Of a DNA stretch of 34,043 nt, positions 14,966 to 23,923 are shown in pieces. Numbering within the stretch: the first letter of the stretch is position 1; each line of letters starts with the position of its first letter. The position numbers were made by a program, and so were the translations under genes. This stretch comes from Endozoicomonas sp. SESOKO1 (GTDB lineage Bacteria; Pseudomonadota; Gammaproteobacteria; Pseudomonadales; Endozoicomonadaceae). The notes beneath the pieces were generated by a model. It ran no database searches and was not told the origin of the DNA. It saw only the letters and a program-made list of their open reading frames with translations. The DNA is taken from the NCBI RefSeq assembly GCF_024606265.1, contig NZ_JAHHPP010000162.1, forward strand, positions 1 to 34,043, written 5' to 3'.

Positions 14966-15249
14966 TGATGGCTGCCTCTGTTGCGAATTTTTGCTTTGCG
15001 CTTAGCCATCTCGTCTTTGGCTTTATCGTGTTCAACAAAATCCGCTGATCCGGAGTCCAATTTCTCAAATGCCTGGTTGACTTGCCGGGTTAGCCATTGA
15101 TCGTGGGAGGATAACTTACGCTGTTGCTCAGCTAGCTGCTCAGTGAATTCCCGACATGCATCACTTAAGGTACGCCCCTGACTTTCAGTCATTTTTTGAG
15201 CCAGGCGTTTTGTTTCCTCATCAACTCGAAATTGTATTCTTGTTTCCAT
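14962..15249 (-). CDS. RelB/DinJ-like ribbon-helix-helix antitoxin
   Basis: 95 residues. N-terminal ribbon-helix-helix DNA-binding segment (METRIQFRVDEETKRLAQ, then GRTLSDACREFTEQLAEQQ), as in RelB/DinJ. The C-terminal half is charged and helical (HDQWLTRQVNQAFEKLDSGS, KAKDEMAKRKAKIR), suited to wrap the toxin. A strong AAGGAG lies before the ATG. An inverted repeat overlapping a TATACT -10 lies just upstream and probably serves autorepression. Confidence 0.88.
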   Translation of the reverse strand: METRIQFRVDEETKRLAQKMTESQGRTLSDACREFTEQLAEQQRKLSSHDQWLTRQVNQAFEKLDSGSADFVEHDKAKDEMAKRKAKIRNRGSHQ

Positions 15250-15270
15250 TATTGTCTCCTTATTGTTGTG

Positions 15271-15293
15271 AGTACAAATGTTAGTACAGTATA
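15271..15293 (-). promoter_or_regulatory. operator/-10 of the toxin-antitoxin operon
   Basis: GTAC-N8-GTAC inside AGTACAAATGTTAGTACA (15271-15288) directly adjoins TATACT on the minus strand (15288-15293), about 40 bases before the antitoxin start. No good -35 was found. Confidence 0.45.
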
Positions 15294-15513
15294 GGGCTGC
15301 TCACAAAAAAACGATAGTGAATACCGACGTTGCCGGAGGATTTGGAGGATGATTGAGAAGAAGTTGATAGTGCATAGTTTAGCCGATAGTCTGTGATTTC
15401 CGAATAGGTCAACATGCCTGAAAGGCTTGTTATTGTTGACTTTGATCAATTGAGCGGGAATTGCTGTTGGTTTAGAGTATCACCCTTGTTCTACTGTTAT
15501 TTATTTAAAGATC

Positions 15514-16227
15514 ATGTCTATCAAAAATAAGCTACATGTTTTTATTGTTATTTCAGTGTTTTTTATTTGCGGCGTTGCTGTAGGACATTACAAAATATTG
15601 CCTTTTGACTTTCTGCAACCAGTTAAATCTAAAGAAACTTTATCAATAAAAGAGCCATTTTCAAGCTCTGAAAGATTCAAAACACATGAGATATTATTTT
15701 CTCAGTTGATTGATAATTATGATGTTGTTTTCTTGGGAGATAGTATTACTAACTCAGGTCGATGGTCTGAACTATTCCCTGATCATACGGTGGCAAATCG
15801 AGGTATACCGGGTGATACATCTGAAGGTATCTCAAAAAGGCTTGATAATATCATCAGATTAAACCCGAAGACTGTTTTCCTTATGTTCGGGATTAACGAC
15901 ATAAGCAGAGGTGAAGAAGTGGATTCAATTTTTGAGAACTATCAGAAAATTGTTTCTACCCTGGAGAAAAATAAAATCAATGTTGTTATACAATCAACTC
16001 TTTTGAGTGATAGAGATAATTGGAACATTAAGGTTAATGCGCTCAATGAAAAACTATTATCATTAGCCATGAAATCTAATATACCTTACGTGGATATAAA
16101 TAAATCAATCAGTCCTACTGGAGAGTTAACCAAAGAGGTTTCCCATGATGGAATACACTTGAGACCAGCCTCTTATCTGAAATGGAGAGATGCGATCAAA
16201 AAAACACAAGGTCTTGAGGATTTCTGA
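15514..16227 (+). CDS. SGNH/GDSL hydrolase, membrane-anchored
   Basis: 237 residues. One N-terminal hydrophobic helix (LHVFIVISVFFICGVAVG, about 7-25) anchors or exports it. All four SGNH blocks are present: GDSIT (nucleophile Ser), NRGIPGDT (Gly), FGINDI (Asn) and HDGIHL (Asp-x-x-His). Closest to the platelet-activating-factor acetylhydrolase-like SGNH esterases; the natural substrate (lipid, sugar acetate) is open. The gene is clearly richer in A/T than its neighbours (many TTA, ATA and AAT codons) and has no strong Shine-Dalgarno, suggesting horizontal origin. It is isolated between the toxin-antitoxin pair and the PhoH gene. Confidence 0.88.
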   Translation: MSIKNKLHVFIVISVFFICGVAVGHYKILPFDFLQPVKSKETLSIKEPFSSSERFKTHEILFSQLIDNYDVVFLGDSITNSGRWSELFPDHTVANRGIPGDTSEGISKRLDNIIRLNPKTVFLMFGINDISRGEEVDSIFENYQKIVSTLEKNKINVVIQSTLLSDRDNWNIKVNALNEKLLSLAMKSNIPYVDINKSISPTGELTKEVSHDGIHLRPASYLKWRDAIKKTQGLEDF

Positions 16228-16451
16228 AAGGCATAAAAGGCTTCCTGTCGGCAAGTCATTTTACCGGTGGATTTTTATCTGTCAGTCAGGATATGGCGAA
16301 CTGAAACCAGTGAGAACCGGAAATATACGGCTTTTAAAATGGTTGGAGTTTAGGAAGTTCGATTGGTATTAAGTAGCCGGATAAAAAGCTTCTTTCAGAA
16401 TCAGGATCAGCTTATCGGCTTCCTCTTGACAGAGTCTGTAATACTGACTGA

Positions 16452-16486
16452 AAAAAAAGCCCCGACAGTGAAGTACCGGGGCTTTG
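16452..16486 (-). terminator. terminator after the PhoH-like gene
   Basis: AAAGCCCCG (16456-16464) and CGGGGCTTT (16477-16485) form a perfect 9-bp stem with a 12-base loop; on the minus strand eight T follow. Confidence 0.88.
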
Positions 16487-16501
16487 TCGTGTGAAGGTTA
16501 G

Positions 16502-17905
16502 TTACAGGTGGGTTTCAGCATAAGCTGCCAGTGGTGACCTTGGTACACCCTGAAGCTGCATTGAACCTCCATGGGGGAAATGCTTCAGGCGCTCAGTCAT
16601 ATAGGTTAACCCGGAGCTGGTGGCTGCCAGATAAGGTGTATCGATCTGGGCCAGGTTGCCAAGGCAGATAACTTTACTGCCGACACCGGCGCGGGTGATG
16701 ATGGTTTTGATCTGGTGGGGAGTGAGATTCTGACACTCATCAATGATGATCAGACTCTGCTGGAAACTCCGGCCACGGATGTAGTTCAGGGATTTGAAAT
16801 GCAGCGGTACCCGGTCGAGTATGTACTCCACACTGCTGTTGGTGGACTCGTCATCATTGTGCAGCGCTTCCAGGTTATCGGTGATGGCGCCCAGCCAGGG
16901 TTCCATCTTTTCTGCCTCGGTACCTGGCAGGAAGCCAATATCTTCATCCAGCCCGCGGGTTGAGCGTGTGGCAATAATTCTCCGGTACTGTTTGGTGGCA
17001 ATGGTCATTTCAATGGCGGCTGCCAGGGCCAGAATTGTCTTACCGGAACCGGCGGCGCCATTGAGATTAACCAGGTGTACATCCGGGTCGAGAAGGAGGT
17101 TCAGGGCCATGGCCTGGTTGATGTTCAGTGGTCTCAACCCCCAGGCTTCCTGATGCATCAGGTTTTCTCTGCTGTAGTGTTGAAGACTCACATGGTCGTC
17201 TGATAGATCAATGACTTTTGCGATAAACCCCTGGTCGTCTAAAAGGAACTTGTTGAGATACAACTCTTCTGCAAACTCACTCTTATTCAGGGTATGAATG
17301 GTTTTACCGTCAAGTTGCAAGGTTTTTACTTCGTTTACCCGGTCCCAGAAGTTGCCTTCATAATGGATATAACCCTTGGTCAGTAAGCCTATATCACTGA
17401 CCAGTTGGTCACTGTGATAGTCTTCGGTGAGAATCCCGCAGCCCCTGGCTTTGAGGCGCATATTAATGTCTTTGGTTACCAGTATGAACTGCCGGTCCGG
17501 ATGGGCTTTCTGATACTGGCAGATGTCGTTAATTATCTGGTTATCGTTATTGCTGCCGGGGAGTGTGGTAATTTTGTCGTCGGCATGACTCATCATGATG
17601 GAGAGCGTGCCGGATGTTTTATTGATGTGACTTCTCTGGATGGGAACTCCCTGCTCTATCTGTGCAGGTGTGGCTGTACCGAGGATGTTATCAATCAGTC
17701 GTATGGCCTGACGGCAGTCAGCGGCGATGGTTTGTTTGCCGTTCTTGAGTTTGTCCAGTTCTTCCAGAACGGTGATGGGAATCAGTACCTGATGTTCTTC
17801 AAAGTTGAGGATGGAGTTAGGGTCGTGAATCAGGACGTTACTGTCCAGTATGTAGGTGGTTGTTATGGGTGAGTTTTCTGGCCTGGTTTCCAGGGCATGT
17901 CCCAT
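16502..17905 (-). CDS. PhoH-family ATPase with N-terminal PIN domain (PhoH2-like)
   Basis: 467 residues. PIN ribonuclease domain at about 16-160: TTYILDSNVLIHDP with Asp21, VLEELDKLK with Glu48/49, and LVTKDINMR with Asp146. PhoH P-loop domain at about 255-460: Walker A GAAGSGKT (283-290), RSTRGLDEDIGFLPG, Walker B LIIIDECQN (385-393) and GNLAQIDTPY. Proteins of this layout (YlaK, PhoH2) unwind and cut RNA in other bacteria; the housekeeping role in gammaproteobacteria is not settled. AAGGGAG lies 7 bases before the ATG at 17905. Transcribed alone, with its own terminator; the AT-rich 269-base region upstream should hold the promoter. Confidence 0.93.
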   Translation of the reverse strand: MGHALETRPENSPITTTYILDSNVLIHDPNSILNFEEHQVLIPITVLEELDKLKNGKQTIAADCRQAIRLIDNILGTATPAQIEQGVPIQRSHINKTSGTLSIMMSHADDKITTLPGSNNDNQIINDICQYQKAHPDRQFILVTKDINMRLKARGCGILTEDYHSDQLVSDIGLLTKGYIHYEGNFWDRVNEVKTLQLDGKTIHTLNKSEFAEELYLNKFLLDDQGFIAKVIDLSDDHVSLQHYSRENLMHQEAWGLRPLNINQAMALNLLLDPDVHLVNLNGAAGSGKTILALAAAIEMTIATKQYRRIIATRSTRGLDEDIGFLPGTEAEKMEPWLGAITDNLEALHNDDESTNSSVEYILDRVPLHFKSLNYIRGRSFQQSLIIIDECQNLTPHQIKTIITRAGVGSKVICLGNLAQIDTPYLAATSSGLTYMTERLKHFPHGGSMQLQGVPRSPLAAYAETHL

Positions 17906-18138
17906 AGGCAGCTCCCTTGTCTGTTTTTGGGTTACTCATAGTTGATTCTTATCGAAAAGAGGTAATCCGGCAAGGCTAAATTTCGATGAAGAATAAAAAA
18001 AATTTTTGTCCTCCTAAAGGGTTTAAGTTGATGTGTTTTACTTTTATGCTTGAAAGGATATATCGTAATTTTTTATAAAAATTTTACTGTTTTTTTGTTT
18101 GATATTTCTTTTAATTATTACTGTTCTATCCCGTGTCG

Positions 18139-18165
18139 GCAGGCGAATCAATAACGTTCGCCTGC
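18139..18165 (-). terminator. hairpin after the DEAD-box helicase gene
   Basis: GCAGGCGAA and TTCGCCTGC form a perfect 9-bp stem with a 9-base loop, 10 bases beyond the stop. No T-tract follows, so it may stabilise the mRNA end rather than terminate. Confidence 0.4.
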
Positions 18166-18174
18166 ACACCCGGC

Positions 18175-19620
18175 TTAATGGCGCTTACTGCCCCGGGGAT
18201 CAACAAGAAGTTGTTCTGGTGGGTAGTCTTTCTTCAGTTTGTCGCCCAGCAGCGCTTCAAGATCAGGAATAAGGAACGAGTCATCTTCACAGGCAAAACT
18301 GATACTGGTTCCGCTAGCGCCTGCTCTTCCCGTTCTGCCAATCCTGTGGACGTAGTCATCAGGGTCTTCAGGCAGGTTGTAGTTGATGACATGGCTGATT
18401 CCGTCAATGTGGATTCCCCGGCCGGCAACATCGGTAGCCACCAGTACTGAAATTTTTCCAGAGCGGAAATTTTCCAGGGTCCTGAGGCGCTTGTTCTGGG
18501 GAACTTCTCCAGAGATCTGGTCTGCCTTGATCCCAATCTTTTGCAGCTTTTCGGTCAGTTTTCGGGTTTGATCCCTGCGATTAGTGAAAACAATGACTTT
18601 GTCCAGCTGATGATGGTTAATCAGGTTTACCAGCAGGGGAAACTTCTGCTCCGAGGAGAGAATATAAACCTTTTGTTCCACCGTGTCCGTGGCAACACTG
18701 TCAGGCTCAATTTCAACTTTTACCGGGTTCCAGGTCCACTGTTCTCCAAGCCTTAATACATCATCCGTGAATGTTGCCGAGAATAGCAGCGTTTGCCGGT
18801 CTCCCGGTCTTGGCGTCATGCGGATAATGCGTCGTACCTGCGGGATAAAACCCATGTCCAGCATGCGGTCCGCTTCGTCGATAACCATGACTTCAATCAG
18901 GTCCAGAAACAGGTCTTTACGCTCACAGTAGTCCAGCAGGCGCCCGGGCGTGGCAACAAGAATATCCACATAATTTTCGCCGATACGTTTACGCTGTTTC
19001 TCATAATCCATACCACCCACAACGGTGACAACGTGCAGGGGAAGGTATTGGGTCAGGGCTTCAGCGTCCTTGCCGATCTGTAAAGCCAGCTCCCGTGTCG
19101 GGGCGATAATGACAGCACGAGGCTCGCCCAGATAGCGCGTATCGGGTGCCGGGGTCTCAATCAGCTGCTTGATGGTACTGATCAGAAATGCTGCCGTTTT
19201 TCCGGTTCCCGTCTGAGCCTTGCCAATAGCATCCCTTCCCGCCAGCGTGCTGCCCAGCACTTCGGCTTGAATAGGTGTGCAGTACTTGAAGCCCTGGTCT
19301 GCAATTGCATGCATCAGCTCACTGGGCAGCTCAAAATCATGAAAGCGGGTCTTTTCGGGGTCAGGAGCTACCTGAAACTGGTCAATACTCCAATTTTCCT
19401 GTGCCGGAACAGGGTGGCCTGACTTTCGGCTGTTTGTTTGCTTCGGACGCTTTGATGATTTGCCCTGGGCGTTGTTTCTGGAACGTGAAGCCTGTTTTTG
19501 GCTACCAGAAAACTCTTTCTTCCCTTTATCCGGGGAAGCTTCTTTGCTTGCACTTCTTTTCTTAAAAAAACCTAGAAAACCACTCAATGCCTTAATCTCG
19601 TTCCTTTCAGTCCTGAACAA
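18175..19620 (-). CDS. rhlB: DEAD-box RNA helicase, RhlB-like
   Basis: ATP-dependent RNA helicase; RhlB proteins work in RNA turnover with RNase E. All motifs are present: Q motif ([12 protein letters not shown]), I AQTGTGKT, Ia PTRELA, Ib TPGRLL, II DEAD ([13 protein letters not shown]), [40 protein letters not shown]-x-CTPIQ and the short C-terminal tail favour RhlB over RhlE/SrmB. The first 95 residues are a basic, disordered extension ([34 protein letters not shown]), as in pseudomonad RhlB. The start is uncertain: the frame opens with TTG at 19620, and TTG at 19587 (reading [12 protein letters not shown]) is equally good; there is no ATG near. Regulation unknown. Confidence 0.9.
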   Translation of the reverse strand: MFRTERNEIKALSGFLGFFKKRSASKEASPDKGKKEFSGSQKQASRSRNNAQGKSSKRPKQTNSRKSGHPVPAQENWSIDQFQVAPDPEKTRFHDFELPSELMHAIADQGFKYCTPIQAEVLGSTLAGRDAIGKAQTGTGKTAAFLISTIKQLIETPAPDTRYLGEPRAVIIAPTRELALQIGKDAEALTQYLPLHVVTVVGGMDYEKQRKRIGENYVDILVATPGRLLDYCERKDLFLDLIEVMVIDEADRMLDMGFIPQVRRIIRMTPRPGDRQTLLFSATFTDDVLRLGEQWTWNPVKVEIEPDSVATDTVEQKVYILSSEQKFPLLVNLINHHQLDKVIVFTNRRDQTRKLTEKLQKIGIKADQISGEVPQNKRLRTLENFRSGKISVLVATDVAGRGIHIDGISHVINYNLPEDPDDYVHRIGRTGRAGASGTSISFACEDDSFLIPDLEALLGDKLKKDYPPEQLLVDPRGSKRH

Positions 19621-19980
19621 TGGCTTTACCTATTGGCAGCCGGGTGAGCCAGCTATTAAGGATACATTCTTTATCCTGGTCGTCGCAGAGATGGGCGAGG
19701 AAGAAGTTAGCTGGTTATACCATTTCCACTTGACATATGGGCGTGGATACGGAATGGAGTGAAGGCACCCTGGAGACTTTTCAGGACCTTCACGGTAAAT
19801 GACAGGGCGTATTATCGCGCCGATTTAATGGACAAATCAAACGAACTGTACTGATTAGCTTGATTCATTGAAGATTCATGCAAGCAGAGTCTTCCCGCCA
19901 GGCAAAACTAAGCCCCCTGGTGGTAACTGTGAACTGGCTGAACAGCCCCCCCCGGGGAGCTTAACAGTAACAGTGACTGG
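19621..19980. other. 360-base region without a recognisable gene
   Basis: Lies upstream of the helicase gene and should contain its promoter. I see a TTGACA on the plus strand near 19731 without a -10, and an 8-C/4-G run near 19946-19957 close to the end of the next gene. Short ORFs here do not look coding. Confidence 0.3.
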
Positions 19981-20283
19981 TCAATCGTCCCCGAACTTTT
20001 CCCGCCCGTCAGATAGATCATCCCCGGCTTTTTTGCTCAGCCAGAGCTGTTCCGGCTTGCCTTTTTTGGTAACTTTTCTTTTTTTCCTTTCAAGCCACTG
20101 CTTGTTCAGAACCAGTATCAATGCAGGGTCAGGCACCGGTCTTACCGGATGTTGCTTGAACAACGCAGCGAAAAAACTGGCCTCTTCAGCAAAATTCTGG
20201 TTTTTTTCCACAACAGACTCTGCTTTCACAGGATCTGGCATGCAGCGATTACCGATAAAGTTAGATATTGGACAAAAACTCAT
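19981..20283 (-). CDS. hypothetical basic protein, about 100 residues
   Basis: Not recognised. The composition looks coding: MSFCPISNFIGNRCMPDPVK, then EEASFFAALFKQHPVRPVPD, ALILVLNKQWLERKKRKVTK and a charged end (KKAGDDLSDGREKFGDD). The middle (LILVLNKQWLERKKRK) suggests a DNA- or RNA-binding basic helix but no known domain is visible. Start at ATG 20283 has GGGTGA 5 bases upstream; a GTG at 20292 is the alternative. It stands alone between the helicase and pyrI. Confidence 0.5.
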   Translation of the reverse strand: MSFCPISNFIGNRCMPDPVKAESVVEKNQNFAEEASFFAALFKQHPVRPVPDPALILVLNKQWLERKKRKVTKKGKPEQLWLSKKAGDDLSDGREKFGDD

Positions 20284-20423
20284 AATTGTCACCCATCAAC
20301 TGTCTGAAAGTTAAATAATAGGTAGATATGCCGTGTTTGGAAGTTAGACATTGGTGGCAGGCGCTGGCATGGGAGTGGGGAGTTTTTTTTGTTATTTCAA
20401 TCCGTTGTTTTATCAAACCTGAA

Positions 20424-20461
20424 ATAAAAGGCACTCTTCAGTGAGGTAGTGAGCGCCCTTT
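20424..20461 (-). terminator. terminator of the pyrBI operon
   Basis: On the minus strand AAAGGGCGCTC pairs with GAGTGCCTTTT (11 bp with two G-U pairs) around a 14-base loop; TTTATTT runs on from the stem. Confidence 0.65.
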
Positions 20462-20494
20462 ACCCTGTTACCCTGTCGTTAGTTATCTCAGCGG

Positions 20495-20953
20495 TTATCT
20501 CAGTTCTGCCACTATTTCCTTACTGAAGGACTTTTCACAGTAGTGACACTTCAACTGGATATCATCACTTTTCTGGCGCAGGTAGAAATAGCTTTCAACC
20601 GGTTCATTATGAGTAATGCAGTTAGAGTTGGGGCAGGCGAATGCAGCTCTCAGCGTTGTCGGAATGGCCATGGTGAACTTATCCACCACCCGGTAATCAT
20701 CAATCACGTTGATGGTTGCGTTGGGTGCGAACAGTGCCAGTTCATTGGCCTCCTGTTCGGTAAACATCCGTCCTTCGACTTTTATAATGTCTTTGAAGCC
20801 CAGGGCCTTACTGGGTAAATTAAAGCCTACCGTAATGCGCGCTTCACTGTTCAGCAAATGAAGACGGTCGAGTATTTTTACACCCTGTCCAGCGGGAATA
20901 TGGTCGATGACCGTGCCCTGGCAGATGGCTTCAACCTGAAGTTTGTTATTCAT
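20495..20953 (-). CDS. pyrI: aspartate carbamoyltransferase regulatory chain
   Basis: 152 residues, full length. It carries the allosteric site for CTP/ATP and binds PyrB through a zinc domain. N-terminal allosteric domain: LQVEAICQGTVIDHIPAGQG, KILDRLHLL. Zinc ligands C107, C112 (CPNSNC), C136 and C139 (CHYC) are intact. It starts 10 bases after pyrB, in one operon; a direct repeat of GGTTATCTCAG lies at its 3' end. Together with PyrB it forms the class B, E. coli-type enzyme. Confidence 0.97.
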   Translation of the reverse strand: MNNKLQVEAICQGTVIDHIPAGQGVKILDRLHLLNSEARITVGFNLPSKALGFKDIIKVEGRMFTEQEANELALFAPNATINVIDDYRVVDKFTMAIPTTLRAAFACPNSNCITHNEPVESYFYLRQKSDDIQLKCHYCEKSFSKEIVAELR

Positions 20954-20963
20954 CGATCATTCC

Positions 20964-21896
20964 TCACATCTTGCCATCAAAGGATTCATTGAGAATCAGG
21001 GCCAGCAGTGCCTGACGGGCAAATACCCCGTTCCGGGCCTGTTCGAAGTAATAGGCATGGGGGGTTTTATCGACTTCTACGGCTATCTCATCAACCCTTG
21101 GCAGAGGGTGCAGTACTTTCAGGTGCGCAGGTGCTGCTTTCAGGGTTTCATTGGTCAGCACATAGTTTGAGGCAATGTGCTTATACTCGGTTTCATCAAA
21201 TCGCTCTTTCTGAACCCGGGTCATATAGATGATATCCGTATCGGCAACCACTTCTTCTATGCTTGCCGCCCGACGCCACTGGATGCCTTTTTCGTCCAGT
21301 TCCTGCAGGATGTAGTCCGGCATTGCCAGCGCATCCGGGGCAATAAAGTTAAATTCTGCGCTAAAGTGGGTCAGGGCCTGGGCCAGTGAGTGTACCGTCC
21401 TGCCATATTTCAGGTCGCCGACAAAGGTGACTTTCAGGTTATCCAGCCGGCCCTGGCACTCCCGAATGCTGAACAGGTCAAGCAGGGTCTGGGTAGGGTG
21501 CTGGTTGGCGCCGTCACCGCCATTGATCACGGGTGCGCTGGAGAATTCCGAGGCCAGCCGGGCAGCACCCTCCTGAGGGTGGCGCATCACCACCGCATCG
21601 GTATAGGAACTGATGATTTTGATGGAATCAGCGAGGGTTTCCCCTTTTTTGGCAGAGGTGTTGCCACCGTCGGCAAAGCCAATCAGGGTTCCTCCCAATC
21701 TTTGAACGGCCGTTTCAAACGAGAGGCGTGTACGGGTGGATGCCTCAAAAAAGCAGCTGGCAATTACTTTGCCATGCAGTAGACCGGGACGTGGCGTTTG
21801 TTTGAGTTCAGCAGCCACTTCAAGAATCTGTTCCATATCTTCCCGGGTAAGGTCGGCTATGGAGATAATGTTCCTGTTAAAGAACCTGTTTCCCAT
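20964..21896 (-). CDS. pyrB: aspartate carbamoyltransferase catalytic chain
   Basis: 310 residues. Makes carbamoyl-aspartate, the committed step of pyrimidine synthesis. Carbamoyl-phosphate motif [18 protein letters not shown], the Asp-binding HPLPRVDEI and the 80s-loop Ser/Lys region ([13 protein letters not shown]) are all present. First structural gene behind a pyrL-type leader and attenuator, whose ORF runs 20 bases into pyrB. Expression is expected to follow UTP level through attenuation. Confidence 0.97.
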   Translation of the reverse strand: MGNRFFNRNIISIADLTREDMEQILEVAAELKQTPRPGLLHGKVIASCFFEASTRTRLSFETAVQRLGGTLIGFADGGNTSAKKGETLADSIKIISSYTDAVVMRHPQEGAARLASEFSSAPVINGGDGANQHPTQTLLDLFSIRECQGRLDNLKVTFVGDLKYGRTVHSLAQALTHFSAEFNFIAPDALAMPDYILQELDEKGIQWRRAASIEEVVADTDIIYMTRVQKERFDETEYKHIASNYVLTNETLKAAPAHLKVLHPLPRVDEIAVEVDKTPHAYYFEQARNGVFARQALLALILNESFDGKM

Positions 21897-22056
21897 GGGG
21901 GTAATACCTGTCGCCTTTGGTCATATTTAAGTCAAAAAAAAGCCCCTGGATTAAGGGGCATCTTTTTAAAATACAGTTAAAAGTGGTTAAACCAGCACCA
22001 GTGATAAGAATCCTGCTTTTTCTTTTGATTAACTGACGGTTCATGTGCAATGTCAT
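21877..22056 (-). CDS. pyrL: pyrL-type leader peptide of pyrBI
   Basis: A 59-codon leader ORF ([14 protein letters not shown]...) that runs through the attenuator, reading [11 protein letters not shown] there; E. coli PyrL similarly reads through its terminator. CAGGG stands 5-6 bases before the ATG at 22056; ATG 22044 is an alternative. U-rich stretches just before the terminator (around TTTAACCACTTTTAAC) are where polymerase would pause when UTP is low, letting the ribosome catch up and block the hairpin. It ends 20 bases inside pyrB, in another frame, which differs from E. coli, where pyrL ends before pyrB. The product itself probably has no function. Confidence 0.7.
   Translation of the reverse strand: MTLHMNRQLIKRKSRILITGAGLTTFNCILKRCPLIQGLFFDLNMTKGDRYYPHGKQVL
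21933..21960 (-). terminator. pyrBI attenuator
   Basis: GCCCCT and AGGGGC pair around a 6-base loop and are followed on the minus strand by eight T, 37 bases before the pyrB start and inside the leader ORF. Confidence 0.85.
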
Positions 22057-22128
22057 CAAAACCCTGCATTGGTCAAATAGTCAGCTTTTCCGATGGGCAA
22101 AAGCAGTCTGGTTGGCAAATTGTTCGGT

Positions 22129-22156
22129 ATTTTACACTTCAACTGTCGTTGGTCAA
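22129..22156 (-). promoter_or_regulatory. sigma-70 promoter of pyrLBI
   Basis: TTGACC (22151-22156), 16 bases, TAAAAT (22129-22134) on the minus strand, with a TG just before the -10. Predicted leader RNA of about 225 bases to pyrB. Confidence 0.7.
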
Positions 22157-22245
22157 GCGATTTCAGATTGTTGCTCACAGGCTGGTCGACATGACCAGCC
22201 ACCGGCCGGTCATGTCCCGATAATGCTCTTGCCTGTGGCATTGTT

Positions 22246-23412
22246 TCACCAGGGGAGATCAAACTGCAAATGTGCCTCAAATGCTCTTAAAACAGACTCT
22301 TTTGAGTGTAATATCCAGGTGCTGGTGACATAGTTATAAGCAGTGTCCAGCCAGCTATCCTGATGGTTCATCTGGTAGATATGTCGTATATGGGATTCAA
22401 GCCCGCTGGATGGTATCTTCATCCCGGCAACAACTACTTTGTTCGGCGGCAGTTTCCAACGGGAGTATCTGCTAAGCGGGTTATAGTCCTGTCCATAAAG
22501 AAGGCTGCCTTCAACATAGGAATGATGAATTCTGGCCAACCTGCTTTCGGAAATACCTTCCAGCCAACTTGGGTGAATACCGTAGCTGTTGAAAATGTAG
22601 GCTTGATCAATGGATTCGGATATTGACATGACGGCCTGGGCAACAGCCCCGCTGAAGGAATAACCGGTTATTTCCAATGAATGGTCCGGATATATACCTT
22701 TAAGGGCATCAGCGAGGTCGGTAATGTCCTGCAGGTGTTGTACGGCAAGAGAGCAGGCAGGGCTGGCGGGGGGAGTGGGTTTTGATTGAGTAACCAGGCA
22801 CTGGAGAGCGTCATCGGCTTTTTCACCGGAAAGGGCAAGTACGATCTTGCTCTCTTTATGGGCACCAGATGAAGGATCTTCTGTCAGTTTAAAAATCCTG
22901 ACCCTTATATTCGAATCCGGGATAGTGATTTGACCGATTATCTGGTCGCTGCTCTGGCCAGATGGCCGGGGTTGCTCGCGGGTGGCAATAAAGTGGGGCT
23001 GCCATGTTTCCGGAATGGCTTGCGGATCAGCCACCAGCTGGAAATTTCTGGAGCTGAGGTATGACAGCCTGAAAATAGTAAATATCTGCTTTTCCGGATC
23101 TTCCGATGTCAGAATCGCATCCATTTCGGATAAATAACTCATCAAGGCATAAGGGTAGCGCTCCAATAGCAGTTCAGCCGTAGCGCTGTAATCTGCGGTT
23201 CTTCTTTTTTGGGGGGGCAGTTGATCTTTTTCCTGTGGCTCAGGCGTTTGGTCAGGCTCTATGTCTGAATGGATTTGCATTTCATCTGGGATGGGCGTCC
23301 ATTCAACGTCTTTTTCAGACGCCAGTGACGTGGTGTCTGCAAGGGAGCACAAACTGAGGGTAAATAGCAGCAAGGGGGCCGTAATTAACAGGCGTGCAGA
23401 GTTACAAGGCAT
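22246..23412 (-). CDS. secreted alpha/beta-hydrolase, lipase-3-like
   Basis: 388 residues. N-terminal signal peptide (RLLITAPLLLFTLSLCSLA), then a low-complexity acidic, proline-rich linker (about 35-72, e.g. DIEPDQTPEPQEKDQLPPQK). The hydrolase nucleophile elbow is G250-Y-S252-F-S-G, which lines up with GHSLGG of class-3 lipases; VLALSGE (191-197) would be the oxyanion strand and His341 in SHIRHIYQM a candidate catalytic base. I cannot name the acid residue. AGGAAAA lies 6 bases before the ATG. Its substrate is unknown; being exported, it may act on host or dissolved lipid. It ends close to the pyr promoter and is not in an operon with yfaE. Confidence 0.65.
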   Translation of the reverse strand: MPCNSARLLITAPLLLFTLSLCSLADTTSLASEKDVEWTPIPDEMQIHSDIEPDQTPEPQEKDQLPPQKRRTADYSATAELLLERYPYALMSYLSEMDAILTSEDPEKQIFTIFRLSYLSSRNFQLVADPQAIPETWQPHFIATREQPRPSGQSSDQIIGQITIPDSNIRVRIFKLTEDPSSGAHKESKIVLALSGEKADDALQCLVTQSKPTPPASPACSLAVQHLQDITDLADALKGIYPDHSLEITGYSFSGAVAQAVMSISESIDQAYIFNSYGIHPSWLEGISESRLARIHHSYVEGSLLYGQDYNPLSRYSRWKLPPNKVVVAGMKIPSSGLESHIRHIYQMNHQDSWLDTAYNYVTSTWILHSKESVLRAFEAHLQFDLPW

Positions 23413-23537
23413 GGGTTTTCCTGATCACTATCGAAGGCTTATAAGTTATGACCAGAAAAAGAGGCTAACGTTCAAATTTACCAGTGTGGGGAATTAATCA
23501 AATTGCTTCGCTCATTAATGAGCGTGAAACAACAGGC

Positions 23538-23822
23538 TTATGAGCTGCGTTGTTTCATTTTGCACCCGCCCGGAATTTCAATGGTCATGTCACTGTTGGG
23601 CTGGCAGCAGCAGGTCAGTATTTTTCCTTCAGGAATAAAGGCAATGGGGTCCGTTGTGTAGGAGACTTCACCAGCAACAAGGGTTACCTGGCAGCTACCA
23701 CAGAACCCCTCACGGCATTGATAGTCAATGCTGACGTTTTCCTGCTCAAGGGCTTCCAGAAGCGTCAGCTCTTTGCGGGGAATAAAGCTGAAGCCTTCAA
23801 GAATTTTAACAATATGAGCCAT
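23538..23822 (-). CDS. yfaE: 2Fe-2S ferredoxin for ribonucleotide reductase upkeep (YfaE)
   Basis: 94 residues. Plant-type ferredoxin with the cluster motif YQCREGFCGSCQVTL and the fourth Cys in ILTCCCQP. YfaE supplies electrons to regenerate the diferric-tyrosyl cofactor of NrdB (family knowledge), which suits its place as third gene after nrdA and nrdB, 101 bases behind nrdB. A 16-bp palindrome (CGCTCATTAATGAGCG) lies 14 bases beyond its stop but has no T-tract. Confidence 0.93.
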   Translation of the reverse strand: MAHIVKILEGFSFIPRKELTLLEALEQENVSIDYQCREGFCGSCQVTLVAGEVSYTTDPIAFIPEGKILTCCCQPNSDMTIEIPGGCKMKQRSS

Positions 23823-23923
23823 GGTGTTTCGCCTGTATCAGCCAGGCCTGAAACAGGACTGGCCATGGGACGTTGGGTATTGAAACTGCCTAAACTTTTT
23901 TTAACATTTTTTTAAAAAGGGAC

